Shown here one piece after another: positions 34,811 to 43,634 of a DNA stretch of 64,000 nucleotides (the first letter of the stretch is position 1; each line of letters starts with the position of its first letter). Source of the stretch: Algiphilus sp022763315. GTDB taxonomy: Bacteria; Pseudomonadota; Gammaproteobacteria; Nevskiales; Nevskiaceae. A program made the position numbers and the translations under genes. The notes under the pieces were generated by a model. That model was given only the letters and a program-made list of their open reading frames with translations, did no database searches and had not been told where the DNA came from. The DNA is taken from NCBI RefSeq assembly GCF_965249985.1, contig NZ_OZ252280.1. One strand, written 5' to 3'.

Positions 34811-35958
34811 CCGGCGTTGACCAGACCGCGCATCAGCCAGCGGGCGGTGCGCTCGAAACCGCCGCTGACAACGCGCCTCCCTTTCACGGCGTCATGGCGT
34901 ACATCGGCATGCACGGTCAGCACGCCCGAGGGCATGCCCAGACGCAGCTGCCCCGCCTGTTGCGGGCGCATGCCGTCCGCCACCAACGTATCCGGCAGCG
35001 CCGCCGCAACCGCCGTGCACAGCGCTACGGTCAGGGGTACCGCGCGGTGCGGCTGTCCGCTGGCGATGACCCGCACACTACCGTCCATGGCGTCGGCATG
35101 GAGCGTGCTGCCATCAAGGGTCGTGGCGGTGGTCGGCGGGGATACCACCACCAAATAGGGGATCATGCGCTCGGCCTCTGCCTGGGTACGATCGGCGGCG
35201 ATGCCCATGCGCACTGCCGCCTCCGCCCGCAGCGCCAGCAGGCGAGCCATCAGCGGCCGATCCGCCGCTATCACATCCGGGTGGGCGTCCCCGCGCAGGC
35301 CGACCGCCACATCGCGTACAAAGACGCAAGCGTTGCCGGCGTCCACGCAGGACATCGGCGTACCGTCCTCGGCGTTATCAAGGCATTTTCCGGTGGGCAA
35401 CAGCGCGCCCGTGATGGCGCCACCGGGATCGAGAAAGTCGAGGGCGATGGCCGCACCCGTGCCGCTGACCCCCGGTATGACGCAGTCGCCCGCCACCTCC
35501 CGGGCGCCGTTGCGAAGCGGCACGCGGGCGTGGATCAGCCGGCCGGTATTGGTGTTATAGATGCGCACCCGCGCCCGCTCGCCTTCGGTGGATACCCATC
35601 CTTCGTCCACCGCGAAGGCGGCCACTGCCGCCACCATGTTGCCGCAGTTGCCGCGGCTTTCGACGCGGGCCACGTCGATGCGCACTTGCAGAAAGGTGTA
35701 GTCGACATCGGCGTCCTTGCGCTGCGAGGGCGCCACCACGCAGACCTTGGAGGTGGAGGAACTACCGCTGCCCATGCCGTTCAACTGCCGGCCGAAGGAG
35801 TCAGGGCTTCCCATGGCGCGCAGCAACATCGCGTCGCGCGTCTGCGCGTCTGCGGGCAGATCGGTGGCCTGGATGACCAGTCCGCGACTGGTTCCACCGC
35901 GCATGAAGACCGCGGGCAGCGTACTGGTGTCAGTGGAAACAGAGGAGGCTCGATGCAT
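34807..35958 (-). CDS. PrpF-family isomerase (aconitate or 4-oxalomesaconate isomerase type)
   Basis: This 383-residue protein has the diaminopimelate-epimerase fold. GGTSRGLV, the GMGSGSSSTSKV motif with Lys71, and RGNCGNM with Cys105 match the active-site Lys and Cys of PrpF almost by number. PrpF isomerises trans-aconitate or 2-methylaconitate in propionate breakdown. Close relatives are 4-oxalomesaconate tautomerases of gallate breakdown. Neither prpB/prpC/acnD nor gallate genes are nearby, so the reaction is undecided. The ATG at 35958 gives the usual N terminus, although no ribosome site is evident. It is divergent from the methyltransferase gene. Confidence 0.85.
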   Translation of the reverse strand: MHRASSVSTDTSTLPAVFMRGGTSRGLVIQATDLPADAQTRDAMLLRAMGSPDSFGRQLNGMGSGSSSTSKVCVVAPSQRKDADVDYTFLQVRIDVARVESRGNCGNMVAAVAAFAVDEGWVSTEGERARVRIYNTNTGRLIHARVPLRNGAREVAGDCVIPGVSGTGAAIALDFLDPGGAITGALLPTGKCLDNAEDGTPMSCVDAGNACVFVRDVAVGLRGDAHPDVIAADRPLMARLLALRAEAAVRMGIAADRTQAEAERMIPYLVVVSPPTTATTLDGSTLHADAMDGSVRVIASGQPHRAVPLTVALCTAVAAALPDTLVADGMRPQQAGQLRLGMPSGVLTVHADVRHDAVKGRRVVSGGFERTARWLMRGLVNAG

Positions 35959-36071
35959 AACGGTGATACCGGAACAGTGAGCAGGCAGGCGGGACGCAAG
36001 GCGCACATGATCGCGACAACGCCGTGCACGCGCTATGGTCAGACGCGCATTGATGCAAAAGGAGCCCACCC

Positions 36072-36935
36072 ATGCTGCAACGGCTCACCGCGAACCGCCT
36101 TGCCTGCCTGCTGATGGCAGGTCTTGTGCCCACACTGGCCCCCGCGCAGAAAGCCCCTGATGTCGAGAACATCGTGCAGGAAGCGATGGCTGGCGATCAT
36201 CGCAGCGAAGCGCACCGCGCGCGCGACGATGCCCGCCATCCGGCTGAATCCCTTGCCTTCATGGGCTGGCGTCCGGACATGACCGTCGTCGAGGTCTGGC
36301 CGAGTCGCGGCTGGTACACGGAAATCCTGGCCCCGATCACGCGCGAGAACGGCATCTTCTACGCTGCCAACTTCGCGCCCACTGCCGACCGCACACCGGG
36401 CTGGCGCAAACGCCAGCATAAGCGCTACATGGAGAAGCTGGAACGAAGGCCGGCCGTGTACAACCATGTGGTGGCAACGCCGCTGGCAATCCCGGAGCGC
36501 ACCACCATTGCGCCCCCTGGCAGTGCTGACATGGTGCTCACCTTCCGCAATGTGCATGACTGGATGCAGGCCGGCTACGCCCCCGCCATGTTCGATGCCA
36601 TGGCGCGCGCGTTGCGCCCGGGCGGTGTGCTGGGCGTCGTGGAGCACCGCGCGCCACCCGGCACCAGCGTCGCGCAGATGAAGGCAACCGGCTACGTCAC
36701 CGAGCGGCACGTCGTCGCCCTGGCGCAGTCCGCCGGGCTGTCGCTGGAGGCGCGCAGCGAGATCAACGCCAATCCGCGCGACGACCACGACCACCCCGCG
36801 GGGGTTTGGACGCTGCCGCCGACCCTGCGCCATTGCGGGCAGGTCTTGGATAATATGCGCAGGGACTGCAAGGCCCGTTATCGGGCGATTGGAGAATCCG
36901 ATCGCATGACGCTGCGTTTTCGCAAGACCCCCTGA
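36072..36935 (+). CDS. Predicted methyltransferase with signal peptide (COG4798-like)
   Basis: The 287-residue protein begins with a clear signal peptide (MLQRLTANRLACLLMAGLVP, cleavage likely after APAQ near 26). The rest resembles class I SAM-dependent methyltransferases of the COG4798 kind: MTVVEVWPSRGWYTEIL as an altered motif I, DMVLTFRNVHDWMQAG, and ALRPGGVLGVVEH as the strand-4/5 region. The usual ExGxGxG is EVWPSRGW. A SAM enzyme exported to the periplasm is odd because SAM is cytoplasmic. The protein may bind another ligand or have lost methyl transfer. AAGGAG sits before the start. It is followed after two bases by an NlpC/P60 lipoprotein gene. Confidence 0.8.
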   Translation: MLQRLTANRLACLLMAGLVPTLAPAQKAPDVENIVQEAMAGDHRSEAHRARDDARHPAESLAFMGWRPDMTVVEVWPSRGWYTEILAPITRENGIFYAANFAPTADRTPGWRKRQHKRYMEKLERRPAVYNHVVATPLAIPERTTIAPPGSADMVLTFRNVHDWMQAGYAPAMFDAMARALRPGGVLGVVEHRAPPGTSVAQMKATGYVTERHVVALAQSAGLSLEARSEINANPRDDHDHPAGVWTLPPTLRHCGQVLDNMRRDCKARYRAIGESDRMTLRFRKTP

Positions 36936-36937
36936 CC

Positions 36938-37423
36938 ATGCGCCACGCGCACCGCCACACGACGTCGCTGTTCAGCCTCTTGATGAGCTGCACCGTGCTG
37001 TTTGGCTGCGCGACCACCTCCCCGCCGCCACCCGAGCCCAGCGCGCGGCAACTCGAACTGCATCAGCGCATCCTGCAGGAGACACTGGCCCAGCTCGGCC
37101 GCCCCTACAGTTACGGCGGCGCCGACAGCCAAGGATTCGACTGCAGCGGGCTGGTGCACCACGTCTATGCCGATGCCGGCATCCTGCTCCCGCGCACGGC
37201 CGCACAACAGCGCGCCCAGGGTCGCGCGATTCCTCAAACCGCACTGCTGCCCGGCGATCTGCTCTTCTATCGCATCGACGGCGGCGACCACGTGGTGGTC
37301 TACATCGGCGAGGGTCGTGGCGTCCATGCCCCGCGCCCCGGCAAGACCGTGACCATCGCCGAGGTTGATCGGCCATGGTGGCAGCAGCGGCTGCACAGCG
37401 CCCGCCGCCTGCTGCCGCCATAG
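36938..37423 (+). CDS. NlpC/P60 family peptidoglycan hydrolase, lipoprotein
   Basis: This 161-residue cysteine peptidase has lipobox LFGC with Cys24. The catalytic set is Cys69 (GFDCSGLV), His118 (GGDHVVVYIG) and a third polar His130 (GVHAPRPG). SYGGADSQGFDCSGLV is the family hallmark. It should cut D-Glu/DAP-type peptide bonds in the cell wall from the envelope side. The gene starts two bases after the signal-peptide methyltransferase, so the two are co-expressed and both exported. Confidence 0.92.
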   Translation: MRHAHRHTTSLFSLLMSCTVLFGCATTSPPPPEPSARQLELHQRILQETLAQLGRPYSYGGADSQGFDCSGLVHHVYADAGILLPRTAAQQRAQGRAIPQTALLPGDLLFYRIDGGDHVVVYIGEGRGVHAPRPGKTVTIAEVDRPWWQQRLHSARRLLPP

Positions 37424-37577
37424 CGACCCTCCCGCTGCGATCTCCCGCACCAAACGAACCAGCGCGCATTGCCTCGTCCAAACAGCTGACGACGCCCTGA
37501 TAGCTGCTCCCTACCGTACGCGAGGGTGTGACCCTGTGGCCGCAACACCGTGCGGCCAGCAAGCAGCGAGGTGCAAG

Positions 37578-38945
37578 GTGAATACGATCAGTGAAGCAGA
37601 AGGCACACGCCCCATACCGCGGGTCCGCGAGTGGCCACTACTGGGGAGCATCCCCGGCATGGCCAGCGATCCGCTGCGCTACCTGCTGAAGTGTCATCGG
37701 CAATACGGCTCCGTGTTCAAGATCCACGTGCTCGGCAATGAGTACACCGTCCTTGCCGGGGCCGATGCCGCCAACTTCATGAACTCGCGCGAGGGCAAGG
37801 AATGCCTGCGCTCGCGCGAGTTCTGGGAGGGTCTGGTCAAGGAATACGACGCCAAGAGCGCCTTGCCGGGCGTGGATGGCGAGGAGCACGCCGAACTGCG
37901 CAAAGTACTGCGCCGCGGCTATTCCAAGGAGTCGATCAAAGGCCGTTACAACGAACTGGTGGAGATCACCGACCGCGCCATCGCGCGCGACTGGCAGCCG
38001 GACAGCACCGTGCCGGTGCTCGAATCGTTCCAGTTCATGGTCACCGATCAGCTCGGCATCATGATCACCGGCGATGCCCCGCTGGAGTACGTGGCCGATA
38101 TCCGCATCATGATTCTCTACATCCTGAATTGCCTGGTGACGCGGCAGCGCCCGGAATTCCTGATGCGACTGAATCCGCGCTATCGCAAGGCCAAACAGCG
38201 CGTCTTCGAGCTGGGTGATCAGATGAAGGCGGACTATCTGAGCGGCGACCGGCACACCGAACACCGCACCCTGGTCGACGACATCATGGAGACGCATCGC
38301 GACAACCCGGCGCTGATGCCCGCCAAGAATCTGCGTCTGCATCTGACCGCGCCCTATGTGGCCGGCCTGGACACCGTGGCCAACACCACCGCTGCCTGCG
38401 TCTATACCATTCTCAAGCACCCCGAGGTGCACGCCCGCGTGCAGCGCGAAATCGATGACTTCTTCGCCGACGGCGGACCCATTGAGGAAGCGCGGCTGAT
38501 GCAGCGCCTGCCCGCCTTGAATGGGGCCATCATGGAAACCATGCGGCTCTACCCGATCGCACCCGCGCAGATGCGCACGGCCCACAAGGATTTCGTATTC
38601 GACGGGCACCAGATCCGGGAAGGTGACACCCTCTATCTGGCCTGCACCATCACGCATCTGATGGAGGAGTACTTCCCGCATCCGGAGCGCTTCGATATCG
38701 ACCGCTACGCCCCGCCGCGCGAGGAACACAAGCAGTCGGGCGTCTATTCGCCCTACGGCCGCGGACCGCATACCTGCCTGGGCAAATCACTGGCCGAAAT
38801 CCAGCTGCTGCTCACGATGGCGCGCATCTTCTACAAGCTGGATCTGGCGCTACCCGCCCCCGACTACGAACTGAAGACGAAGACCGCACCCACACCTGGA
38901 CCGGCGCGCAGTTTCAGCGTTCGAGTGAAGGGCTATCGCCACTAG
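37578..38945 (+). CDS. Cytochrome P450
   Basis: The enzyme is a 455-residue haem monooxygenase. The I-helix oxygen motif is AGLDTVANTT, the K-helix ExxR is ETMR, and the haem-thiolate is Cys400 in YGRGPHTCLGK. The haem loop has Tyr in place of the first conserved Phe and His in place of the usual Arg. The N terminus lacks a membrane anchor, so it is a soluble bacterial type. The proline-rich PIPRVREWPLLGSIPG entry is normal. GTG at 37578 was chosen because GAGG lies seven bases upstream. No redox partner is adjacent. The putidaredoxin-like pair at 5.9-7.5 kb is a candidate partner. Confidence 0.92.
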   Translation: MNTISEAEGTRPIPRVREWPLLGSIPGMASDPLRYLLKCHRQYGSVFKIHVLGNEYTVLAGADAANFMNSREGKECLRSREFWEGLVKEYDAKSALPGVDGEEHAELRKVLRRGYSKESIKGRYNELVEITDRAIARDWQPDSTVPVLESFQFMVTDQLGIMITGDAPLEYVADIRIMILYILNCLVTRQRPEFLMRLNPRYRKAKQRVFELGDQMKADYLSGDRHTEHRTLVDDIMETHRDNPALMPAKNLRLHLTAPYVAGLDTVANTTAACVYTILKHPEVHARVQREIDDFFADGGPIEEARLMQRLPALNGAIMETMRLYPIAPAQMRTAHKDFVFDGHQIREGDTLYLACTITHLMEEYFPHPERFDIDRYAPPREEHKQSGVYSPYGRGPHTCLGKSLAEIQLLLTMARIFYKLDLALPAPDYELKTKTAPTPGPARSFSVRVKGYRH

Positions 38946-39000
38946 CGCGGACCAGCGGCAGCCTCCAGGGCCGCCGCCAACCACGCCTTGGAAGACCACC

Positions 39001-40017
39001 CTATTCGTTGAGGATGGCCTGCGCCGCCTCGGAGCAATAGAAAGGTTCGAGCTGGCGGCGAATGGCCGGTTCGAGCAGCTTCTTCTTCTTGAGCAGCTTC
39101 ACCACCGGCTGCGTGAAGCGGCTGATTTCGCGACGCAGCAGGTCGGCATCCAAACCGACATCGCCAACGATGTCCGCCAGACTGAGCTCGCCGAAGTGCG
39201 CGTAGTAGGCGTCGATGCCTTCTTCCACCAACTGCTGCACGTAGGGTGTCTTGCGCAGGTGGTGGATGCCGTCGTAGGCAATGCCCGCCCAGTCCGCAGC
39301 GTCATCGCCATTGACGCCATCGAGCACCTCCGACACCGGGATATCGGCTGCCTGCCGCCATAACGCATCGGCACCGCGCCGCAGGTCCTCATCCTTGACG
39401 CCGAGCAGATAGGCCTCACCGATCTCGGCGCTGGCGTCGACGCTCTTGTCGATGTAGTCGCGCAAGCGACGGTCGAGTTCAGCGTCGATGCCGGGCCGCG
39501 CCCGGTTCAGCACGGAGCGGCCGAAAGCGAGCGCGCGCTTGGCGCCCGGCACGGTATCGGTCAGCGGATTGTTGGTCACCCAGCCCTGGATACCGTGATA
39601 GAGCAGATCAGCGACGAAACCGCGGTAGGCCTTGCTCTGCAACAGAGAGCCGACGATTTCCTCGCGCAGGGTGCGCATGGCGATGGCCTTGTCGCGCGCG
39701 GCTTCGAAGACCTCCGGCTCGACCAGTTCGCCGATGCGTGCGTCGGCATGTGCTTCGCTGTCCACCACCGCACGCGCGATATCCTGTACCGCCGCGCGCA
39801 GGGCATCGTCGATCTCCAGTTCCGCCATCAGATTGACGACGCAGTACTTCAGCTGCTTCGCGGGAACGGCGTCCTTCAACTTGAGGCGTGCGGCGTCCTC
39901 CAGCGTGGCGCGCACGGTGGCCTCCAGCCATGCCTCGAAACCCTTGCCCGAAAGTTGTTCCACCACATACGCCACGTGCGCGTCGAGCAGGCGCTGGGCG
40001 CGCTCCTTGCCAGCCAT
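39001..40017 (-). CDS. Large helical protein of unknown function
   Basis: This 338-residue protein has no signal or membrane segment and is predicted by eye to be nearly all helical. Charged repeats run through it (ARLKLKDAVPAKQLKYCVV, LREEIVGSLLQSKAYRGFVADLLYHG, LRRGADALWRQAADIPVSEVL) and it has a Lys cluster near the C terminus (LLKKKKLLEP). I do not recognise a family. The ATG at 40017 has AAGGGGGAGA just upstream, an excellent ribosome site. It follows the cold-shock gene on the same strand after an intrinsic terminator. Confidence 0.75.
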   Translation of the reverse strand: MAGKERAQRLLDAHVAYVVEQLSGKGFEAWLEATVRATLEDAARLKLKDAVPAKQLKYCVVNLMAELEIDDALRAAVQDIARAVVDSEAHADARIGELVEPEVFEAARDKAIAMRTLREEIVGSLLQSKAYRGFVADLLYHGIQGWVTNNPLTDTVPGAKRALAFGRSVLNRARPGIDAELDRRLRDYIDKSVDASAEIGEAYLLGVKDEDLRRGADALWRQAADIPVSEVLDGVNGDDAADWAGIAYDGIHHLRKTPYVQQLVEEGIDAYYAHFGELSLADIVGDVGLDADLLRREISRFTQPVVKLLKKKKLLEPAIRRQLEPFYCSEAAQAILNE

Positions 40018-40083
40018 GTCTCCCCCTTTACTCATCTTTCTGGATCGGTTGGCTGGTGAGCATAGCGCGCCCGCCGCCGGCAC

Positions 40084-40108
40084 AAAAAACCCCGGCACGG
40101 GGCCGGGG
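40084..40108 (-). terminator. Intrinsic terminator of the cold-shock gene
   Basis: On the minus strand CCCCGGC, five-base loop, GCCGGGG is followed by six T residues (40084-40089). This is a classical rho-independent terminator 42 bases after the cspA-type stop. Confidence 0.9.
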
Positions 40109-40149
40109 CTGAATGCGGCGCCTGCGCGCCGTTTGATCTGCGCGACGGC

Positions 40150-40362
40150 TTACAGACCGCGGATCTGCGCGGCCTGGAGGCCCTTTGGGCCCTCGCGGAT
40201 CTCGAACTCAACCTTCTGTCCTTCCTTCAGAGTGCGGAAGCCGGAGCCCTGAATTTCCTTGTAGTGCGCGAACAGGTCTTGACCACCCCCTTCGGGGGTA
40301 ATGAAGCCGTAGCCTTTCGCATCGTTGAACCACTTCACCGTGCCGGTGGACACATTCGACAT
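40150..40362 (-). CDS. Cold-shock protein, CspA family
   Basis: This 70-residue single OB-fold protein binds single-stranded RNA or DNA and acts as an RNA chaperone. RNP1 is KGYGFI and RNP2 is DLFAHY. The N-terminal TGTVKWFND is diagnostic. GAGG lies eight bases before the ATG at 40362. A long upstream interval on this strand (about 140 bases to 40500) could be a structured leader as in other csp genes. It ends in a strong intrinsic terminator. Confidence 0.95.
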   Translation of the reverse strand: MSNVSTGTVKWFNDAKGYGFITPEGGGQDLFAHYKEIQGSGFRTLKEGQKVEFEIREGPKGLQAAQIRGL

Positions 40363-40612
40363 ACAACCATCCTCGATCACTGAACAGCGTAGACATGCAG
40401 GACGACCCTGCGCCGGCTGTCCCCGCACACGCTGAAGTACCGTTGTGCCCCACCGCCCCGAAAAACACGAACGCTGACACACAACGCACGAATGAAGGGA
40501 CCGCTTGTACCCTACCGCTGCCCGCGGGCCGTGTCGACACATGCGCATAGTGGCGGTCGGCGGACAGCGTATCCTGCAGCCCATAACAATCGACGCTCCA
40601 GAGGGGAACACC

Positions 40613-41668
40613 ATGCAATGGATGATCTACGGCGCCAATGGCTACACCGGTGAGCTGATCGCAAGGGAAGCCGCGGCCTCCGGCGCAACGCCGATTCTGG
40701 CCGGACGCAGCGCGGACAAGATTGCGCCGCTGGCGCAGGAACTCGGCCTCAGTCATCGCGTGTTCGGCCTGGCAGATGCGGCCCGCGTTGCCGAGCAATT
40801 GGGCGATGTCGGCCTCGTCCTGCATTGCGCCGGCCCCTTCTCGGCGACCAGCGCGCCGATGATCGAAGGCTGCCTGGCTGCGGGTGCCCACTACCTCGAT
40901 ATCAGCGGCGAAATCCAGGTCTTCGAGCACGCTCATGCCCAGGGCGCACGCGCCCGCGAGGCGGGTGTCGTCCTCTGTCCCGGGGTGGGCTTCGACGTCA
41001 TTCCCACCGACTGCCTCGCCCTCACGTTGAAGCAAGCGCTGCCCGACGCCACGCATCTGGCGCTCGGTTTCGATTCACGCTCCGGCTTCTCTCCGGGTAC
41101 GGCGAAGACCTCGGTGGAGGGACTGGCCGACGGCGGTCGCGTGCGCCGCAACGGCGAGATCACACGCGTGCCGCTGGCCTGGCGCACGCGCACCATCGAC
41201 TTCGGTGACGGCGAGAAACTCGCCATGACCATTCCCTGGGGTGATGTCTCCACCGCCTTCTACAGCACCGGAATCGGCAATATCGAGGTCTACCTGCCCG
41301 GCTCGCCGCGGCTGATCAAGCAAGCCCAACGCGCCAACTACGTGCGCTGGCTGCTCGGTCTCGGTCCGATCCAGCGCATGCTCAAGCGGCGGGTGGAACG
41401 CAGCGTGCGCGGACCCGACGCGGAAACGCGCGCGCGTCAGCCCACTTATGTCTGGGGCGAGGCGCGCAACGCGGCCGGGCGCACCGTCACCGCCCGCGTA
41501 CGCACCGCCAACGGCTACAGCCTGACGGTATCAGGCGCGCTGGCCATCAGCCGATACCTGATGGAGAATTCGGTCGAAGGCGGCGCCTACACGCCCGCCA
41601 TGCTGCTCGGCCCGCAACTGGTGGAACAGCTCCCTGACAGTACGCCCATCACGGTGAGCGAAGCATGA
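40613..41668 (+). CDS. Saccharopine dehydrogenase-like NAD(P)-binding reductase
   Basis: This 351-residue protein has an N-terminal Rossmann domain (MIYGANGYTGELIAREA) and LVLHCAGPFSATSAPMIEGCL, YLDISGEI and GVGFDVIPTDCLAL, typical of the saccharopine-dehydrogenase/trans-acting enoyl-reductase family. Members reduce unsaturated acyl chains or imines. The true substrate here is unknown. GAGGGGA precedes the ATG at 40613, which fixes the start over upstream options. The last four bases overlap the alpha/beta hydrolase gene (ATGA), so the two probably work in one pathway. Confidence 0.85.
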   Translation: MQWMIYGANGYTGELIAREAAASGATPILAGRSADKIAPLAQELGLSHRVFGLADAARVAEQLGDVGLVLHCAGPFSATSAPMIEGCLAAGAHYLDISGEIQVFEHAHAQGARAREAGVVLCPGVGFDVIPTDCLALTLKQALPDATHLALGFDSRSGFSPGTAKTSVEGLADGGRVRRNGEITRVPLAWRTRTIDFGDGEKLAMTIPWGDVSTAFYSTGIGNIEVYLPGSPRLIKQAQRANYVRWLLGLGPIQRMLKRRVERSVRGPDAETRARQPTYVWGEARNAAGRTVTARVRTANGYSLTVSGALAISRYLMENSVEGGAYTPAMLLGPQLVEQLPDSTPITVSEA

Positions 41669-42393
41669 GTGTGATCCCGGAAGACATTGCCACCCGCAAC
41701 CCCGCGCCGCCCTCCAAGCGCCTGCTGCTTGCCGAGCTGCGCGCCCTCGCCGAGTGGCCGCGCGCGGTGGTGTGGCTGCCCACGCGCCATCTGCCCCGTG
41801 GCGACGGCCACCCGGTGATGGTGCTGCCGGGTTTCGGCGCCAGCGACCGCGCCACCGCGCCGCTGCGCAGGGCGCTGCGGCGCCTCGACTACCGTGTGGA
41901 AGGCTGGGGGCAGGGACGCAACCTGGGCATGCGGCGCGAGATCGGGCAGGCGCTGAGCGCGCGCATCGAAGCCTTGCACGACGCCCACGGCGCCGTCAGT
42001 CTGATCGGCTGGAGTCTGGGCGGTGTCTTCGCGCGCGAACTGGCGCGCAGCCAACCGCAGCGCATCCGCCGGGTCATCACGCTGGGCAGCCCGATCAGCC
42101 ATCACCCCAAGGCCAACAACATGGAGCGCCTGTTCCAGCTCGCCAATCCGCGCCACAACGGCGAGGTGGACTGGGATGCCTTCACCCGCCGCGAGACGGC
42201 ACCGCCGGTGGCATGCACCGCGATCTACACCGAAAGCGACGGCGTGGTGGCCGCGCGCTGCTGCCGCGAACTGCCCGCACCGCATACTGAGAATGTGCGC
42301 GTCCGCGGCAGCCACATGGGGCTGCCCGCCAACCCGGCTGTGCTCGAAGTCATCGCCACGCGGCTGATGCAGCCGCCACGCGCACCGGAATAG
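41665..42393 (+). CDS. Alpha/beta hydrolase
   Basis: This 242-residue cytoplasmic hydrolase has its nucleophile Ser in LIGWSLGGVFARE, acid Asp in IYTESDGVV and base His in RGSHMGLPAN. PVMVLPGFGASD begins the fold. It is probably an esterase or lipase-like enzyme. It is translationally coupled by ATGA to the upstream saccharopine-dehydrogenase-like gene. Confidence 0.87.
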   Translation: MSVIPEDIATRNPAPPSKRLLLAELRALAEWPRAVVWLPTRHLPRGDGHPVMVLPGFGASDRATAPLRRALRRLDYRVEGWGQGRNLGMRREIGQALSARIEALHDAHGAVSLIGWSLGGVFARELARSQPQRIRRVITLGSPISHHPKANNMERLFQLANPRHNGEVDWDAFTRRETAPPVACTAIYTESDGVVAARCCRELPAPHTENVRVRGSHMGLPANPAVLEVIATRLMQPPRAPE

Positions 42394-42398
42394 CGCGC

Positions 42399-43634
42399 CT
42401 AGCGCGCCCGCACCAGGCGCAGCGCACAGAAGCCGTCACAGGCACTGACATCGGGCAGCGTGCGCAGCCAGGGATCCGTCTCGCTCGCCGGGGGCACCGG
42501 CAGCACGCGCGCGGCCTCGACCACGGAAAAGGCCGGATGGTTGGCGAGAAAGCGCGCCACCACCGCATCGTTTTCCTGCGGCAGAAAACTGCAGGTGGCG
42601 TAGACCAACCGACCGCCGCGCCGTACAGCGCCCGCGGCCTGTCCGAGAATCGCGAGCTGCTGCTCTGCCAGGGCGTCCAGATCCACGGCGCGCAGCACCT
42701 GCTCGGGATGGCGACGCAGCGTGCCGCTGCCTGAACACGGGGCGTCGACCAGCACCGCGTCAAAGCCCCCCTCCGGCAGCAAGGCCGGGTCCAGCCGGCC
42801 ATCCCACGCCAGCGTCGCGGTGGCGATACTGCCGACACCAAGACGCTGCGCGCGCGCCTCGATGCGCGACAGCCGGGTGGCATCGGTATCCAGGGCGAGG
42901 ATGGCGCCACGGTCCTCCTGGTCGGCGGCCAGCGCTAGCGCCTTGCCGCCCGCGCCGGCGCACCAGTCCGCAATCCGCTCACCGGGCCGTGCCTCCAGCA
43001 AGGCGCAGATCCACTGGCTGCCGACATCCTGGGGCTCGATCCAGCCCTGTCGCCAGGGGGTGGTCTGCTGCAAAGGCTGCCGGCGCTCAAGGCGTAGCGC
43101 CTGCGGGGCAGCAGCGACACGCTCCACCGCGATGCCTTCAGCCTGCAAGGCCTGCAGCGCCTGCTCGGGGCTGCAGCGCAGTCGGTTGACGCGCAGATCC
43201 ACCGCGGCCTGATCGGCCATGGCCTGCGCGATGGCATCGCAGCGCGGCGCAGAAAAATGCGCTTCGGCCGCGGCATTCAGCCAGGGTGGCCAGTTGCGCG
43301 CTGCGGCCGCCGTGGGGGCCACGGGCGGTGGCGGCGCGGGCAGCCCGAAGCGGTCGAGCTGGCCGACTTCCGCATCGTATTCCTCGACCAGCAGGGCACT
43401 GAGCCAGGCGCCCGGCTCGTCACCGGCGCGTGCCCGTAGCTGGCAGACCCTGCGCAGCACGCCATAGACCAGGGCCGCGAGCCAGCGACGGTCCTTGGCG
43501 CCGAGTTTGCGGTTGCCACGCACTTGCCGCGCCAGCGCCCGATCTGCGGCGGCGCCGTCTTCCACCACCTCGGCCAGCACCTGCAGCGCGAGCTGAACCT
43601 GTGCTCGGTGGAGGCCACGCAGCGCGGTCGTCAC
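42399..43634 (-). CDS. RsmB/NOP2-family RNA m5C methyltransferase
   Basis: This 411-residue enzyme probably methylates cytosine-5 in 16S rRNA. The N-terminal NusB-like region begins ALRGLHRAQVQLALQVL. The SAM site is IADWCAGAGGKALALA. The two reactive cysteines are in VDAPCSGSGTLRRHPE and VYATCSFLPQE, both present. The start is GTG at 43634 with GGAGG upstream, and the GTG shares bases with the dusB stop (GTGA). It may be a second RsmB-like paralogue, as motif I differs from the DLCAAPGGKT of classical RsmB. Confidence 0.88.
   Translation of the reverse strand: MTTALRGLHRAQVQLALQVLAEVVEDGAAADRALARQVRGNRKLGAKDRRWLAALVYGVLRRVCQLRARAGDEPGAWLSALLVEEYDAEVGQLDRFGLPAPPPPVAPTAAAARNWPPWLNAAAEAHFSAPRCDAIAQAMADQAAVDLRVNRLRCSPEQALQALQAEGIAVERVAAAPQALRLERRQPLQQTTPWRQGWIEPQDVGSQWICALLEARPGERIADWCAGAGGKALALAADQEDRGAILALDTDATRLSRIEARAQRLGVGSIATATLAWDGRLDPALLPEGGFDAVLVDAPCSGSGTLRRHPEQVLRAVDLDALAEQQLAILGQAAGAVRRGGRLVYATCSFLPQENDAVVARFLANHPAFSVVEAARVLPVPPASETDPWLRTLPDVSACDGFCALRLVRAR

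Noticed and set aside
34750..36114. A 454-codon plus-strand frame opposite the PrpF-family gene
   Set aside because: It is antisense to a protein with intact active-site motifs; the His/Arg/Gly-rich translation is typical of a shadow frame.
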